NCBI GenBank assembly: GCA_015490475.1
Contig: WFXT01000239.1
Location: forward strand, 1-7,633
Source: Bacteroidota bacterium
GTDB lineage: Bacteria > Bacteroidota > Bacteroidia > JAADEI01
DNA length: 7,633 nucleotides
Direction: 5' to 3'
Below the pieces are notes generated by a model that did no database searches, had not been told where the DNA came from, and was given only the letters and a program-made list of their open reading frames with translations. Each line of letters begins with the position of its first letter. Position 1 is the first letter of the stretch. A program made the position numbers and the translations under genes. This document shows, one piece after another, positions 6,266 to 7,633 of this stretch.

Positions 6266-7466
6266 CTGTCAGTAAATAATGTTGTGTTTGTCTTGTTATT
6301 TCAGACAAAATTACATCACCGCTTAAAAATTCACTAATATTATGTTTCAAATGCCTGACAGTTAACAGAAACAAATTGTCGTTAAACCTAATGTTATAGC
6401 AGTTATCAAGTTCATCCATAAACTCTGCAAGGGAAGGAATATTTTCTGGCACTACTATAGACAGGCTTCTTGCTCCCTTCTGCAACAGTTTTATCGGAAC
6501 TCTATATCTTGCACTGAGTTGATATATTCTCGCATAATCATTGGCATCCATTAGGTCAGGATGTTTCAAATAGCAAGTTATTAATCTAACCTTTTTGTGA
6601 AGAATAAACACAGGTATGGACGGTGTCGTGGGATGTTCACTCACTGTAGTAAAACGATCTGAAAACGGGGACCTAATAACAAGTTTTGCATTTTTGCCTT
6701 CCAGTGGGGTGAATGTCCGTGGATGCAGGACTCTGGCACCGAAAAAAGTCATTTCTATTGCTTCACTAACATGTATGTTTTCAAATATACGAGCACCCTT
6801 GAATTCAACAGGGTCGGCATTATATATGCCACTGACATTTTTCCATAAAGTCACTGCGTGACTACCCACCAGTGAAGCAATGATAGTTGCTGTGTAATCA
6901 GACCCTTCCCTGCCTAAGGTTGTACTCCTACCTTCAGAGTCAATACCAATAAACCCTTCTGTAATAATTACCTCATCTTCGGCTGGTCTTGGCATTTTTC
7001 GGGCAATTTGTTCTAATATCGGAACTGAGCCGTATTGATGTGAAGAGGTTATCATAAAAGATTGTGCTGGAACATACTTAATTTTCTTAATTCCTTCAGC
7101 TTTCATAAACTCGCTTATCACGTAAGATGACAGTTTTTCTCCTATTGACACAACTTCTGCATAAGTAGGACTTTTCAAGGTTTTGACATGTTCAATAATC
7201 TCGTATATTTTACTTGTTGGGATATTAAGCTCACTGGCAATTGAAATATGCCTATACAAAACACTCTCAAGAACCTTGTTAGCTTCCTCTATGTTACCTG
7301 TACGAAACAGGGAATATGCCTTTTCAAGCATATTTGTTACATCAAACAAGGCAGAAACTACTACTATCGCTGGTCTTCTCAAATTGGCAATAACATTACA
7401 TATCTGCTTAATACTTGCAGAATCTTTTAACAGTGAACCTCCAAACTTATGAACTTCTATGCTCAT
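6231..7466 (-). CDS. lysC: Aspartate kinase, Bacteroidota-type monofunctional
   Basis: This enzyme phosphorylates L-aspartate with ATP, the first step towards lysine/diaminopimelate, threonine and methionine. The 411-residue protein is complete. Seen: HKFGGS (6-11), VVVSA (35-39), SIGEKLSS (107-114), TEGFIG (169-174), the nucleotide-binding TTLGREGSDYTA (182-193), LWKNVSGIYNADP (207-219) and FFGARVLHPRT (241-251). The catalytic domain therefore looks intact to about residue 275. The C-terminal 130 residues are a short, diverged pair of ACT-like units (GARSLSIVV at 331-339; LLTVRH at 367-372 followed by TRQTQ at 391-395), so feedback control cannot be predicted. No homoserine dehydrogenase domain follows, which rules out the bifunctional ThrA or MetL form. 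The ATG overlaps the stop of the preceding barrel gene as ATGA with no clear Shine-Dalgarno, suggesting translational coupling. clpB follows after 66 bases. The product is secure; the symbol lysC follows usage for monofunctional enzymes and could equally be another aspartokinase paralogue. Confidence 0.93.
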   Translation of the reverse strand: MSIEVHKFGGSLLKDSASIKQICNVIANLRRPAIVVVSALFDVTNMLEKAYSLFRTGNIEEANKVLESVLYRHISIASELNIPTSKIYEIIEHVKTLKSPTYAEVVSIGEKLSSYVISEFMKAEGIKKIKYVPAQSFMITSSHQYGSVPILEQIARKMPRPAEDEVIITEGFIGIDSEGRSTTLGREGSDYTATIIASLVGSHAVTLWKNVSGIYNADPVEFKGARIFENIHVSEAIEMTFFGARVLHPRTFTPLEGKNAKLVIRSPFSDRFTTVSEHPTTPSIPVFILHKKVRLITCYLKHPDLMDANDYARIYQLSARYRVPIKLLQKGARSLSIVVPENIPSLAEFMDELDNCYNIRFNDNLFLLTVRHLKHNISEFLSGDVILSEITRQTQHYLLTEWQPIDISAFS

Positions 7467-7633
7467 TTTACACGTATAGCCAGACCACCGAAAAACCTCG
7501 GGAACAAGGGCTCTGCCCCCTGCTCTACCGACCTACTTTGGATATATAGAGCACCTGAAAGATAAACCGGTCCAACAATATTCAAATATCCTCCAACTCC
7601 TATGCCAACATATGGTTTAAAAGTGTAATGAAT
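7463..7633 (-). CDS. C-terminus of an outer-membrane beta-barrel-like protein (5' end outside window)
   Basis: Only the last 56 residues and the TGA stop are visible. They alternate hydrophobic and polar residues in short strands rich in glycine and aromatics: KPYVGIGVGGYLNI (6-19), then GPVYLSGALYIQS (21-33), a polar loop, and a final strand FFGGLAIRVK ending at the stop. The 'GP-x-x-L' strand and glycine-rich hairpins recall the last strands of D15/BamA-like barrels, including those at the end of patatin-like phospholipases. The final residue is Lys rather than the usual aromatic. The family is not identified; the barrel nature is inferred from strand pattern alone. The stop overlaps the aspartate kinase start by 4 bases. 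Confidence 0.55.
   Translation of the reverse strand: MHYTFKPYVGIGVGGYLNIVGPVYLSGALYIQSRSVEQGAEPLFPRFFGGLAIRVK

Noticed and set aside
6306..6313. TAATTTTG on the minus strand as an alternative clpB -7 element
   Set aside because: It fits TAnnTTTG but lies inside the aspartate kinase gene, has no TTG/TTTG at a usable spacing, and would give a leader of over 130 bases.
7495..7525. GC-rich small hairpin (GGGC-AGA-GCCC) near the end of the barrel gene
   Set aside because: The stem is only about 4 pairs, it is fully inside coding sequence, and no T-run follows, so it is neither a terminator nor an RNA gene.

Overview
The window is chromosomal DNA of a probable Bacteroidota bacterium, about 40% G+C by eye. 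Two observations support that placement. A perfect Bacteroidota-type promoter (TTTG-N19-TAAATTTG) lies in front of lon. The aspartate kinase has the GREGSDY signature and a C-terminal TVRH...TRQTQ segment resembling Bacteroidota aspartokinases. Shine-Dalgarno sites are weak or absent throughout, which also fits. The species cannot be named from the sequence.

All five genes are on the minus strand, so transcription runs from high to low coordinates. In that order they are: the last 56 codons of an outer-membrane beta-barrel-like protein (7633-7463); a monofunctional aspartate kinase (7466-6231) whose ATG overlaps the previous stop by 4 bases; the disaggregase ClpB (6164-3522), 66 bases further on; a strong intrinsic terminator (3485-3457); the ATP-dependent protease Lon (3421-941); and, after a 37-base gap, a D-alanine--D-alanine ligase (903-1) that runs off the window edge.

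The barrel gene and the aspartate kinase look translationally coupled. clpB may be read from them or from a weak promoter of its own. The terminator separates clpB from lon. The lon promoter uses the T-tract of that terminator as its -33 box and would start transcription only a few bases before the ATG, predicting a leaderless or nearly leaderless mRNA. The ligase has the same -7 element at exactly the same distance from its ATG. ClpB (unfolding and disaggregation) and Lon (degradation) form a neighbouring protein-quality-control pair; the ligase and aspartate kinase belong to peptidoglycan and aspartate-family amino-acid synthesis.

There is no RNA gene, CRISPR array, mobile element or evident novel multi-gene system. 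No non-coding stretch exceeds 100 bases. The points most worth a second look are the terminator/promoter overlap with leaderless geometry, and a large insertion in the ligase.
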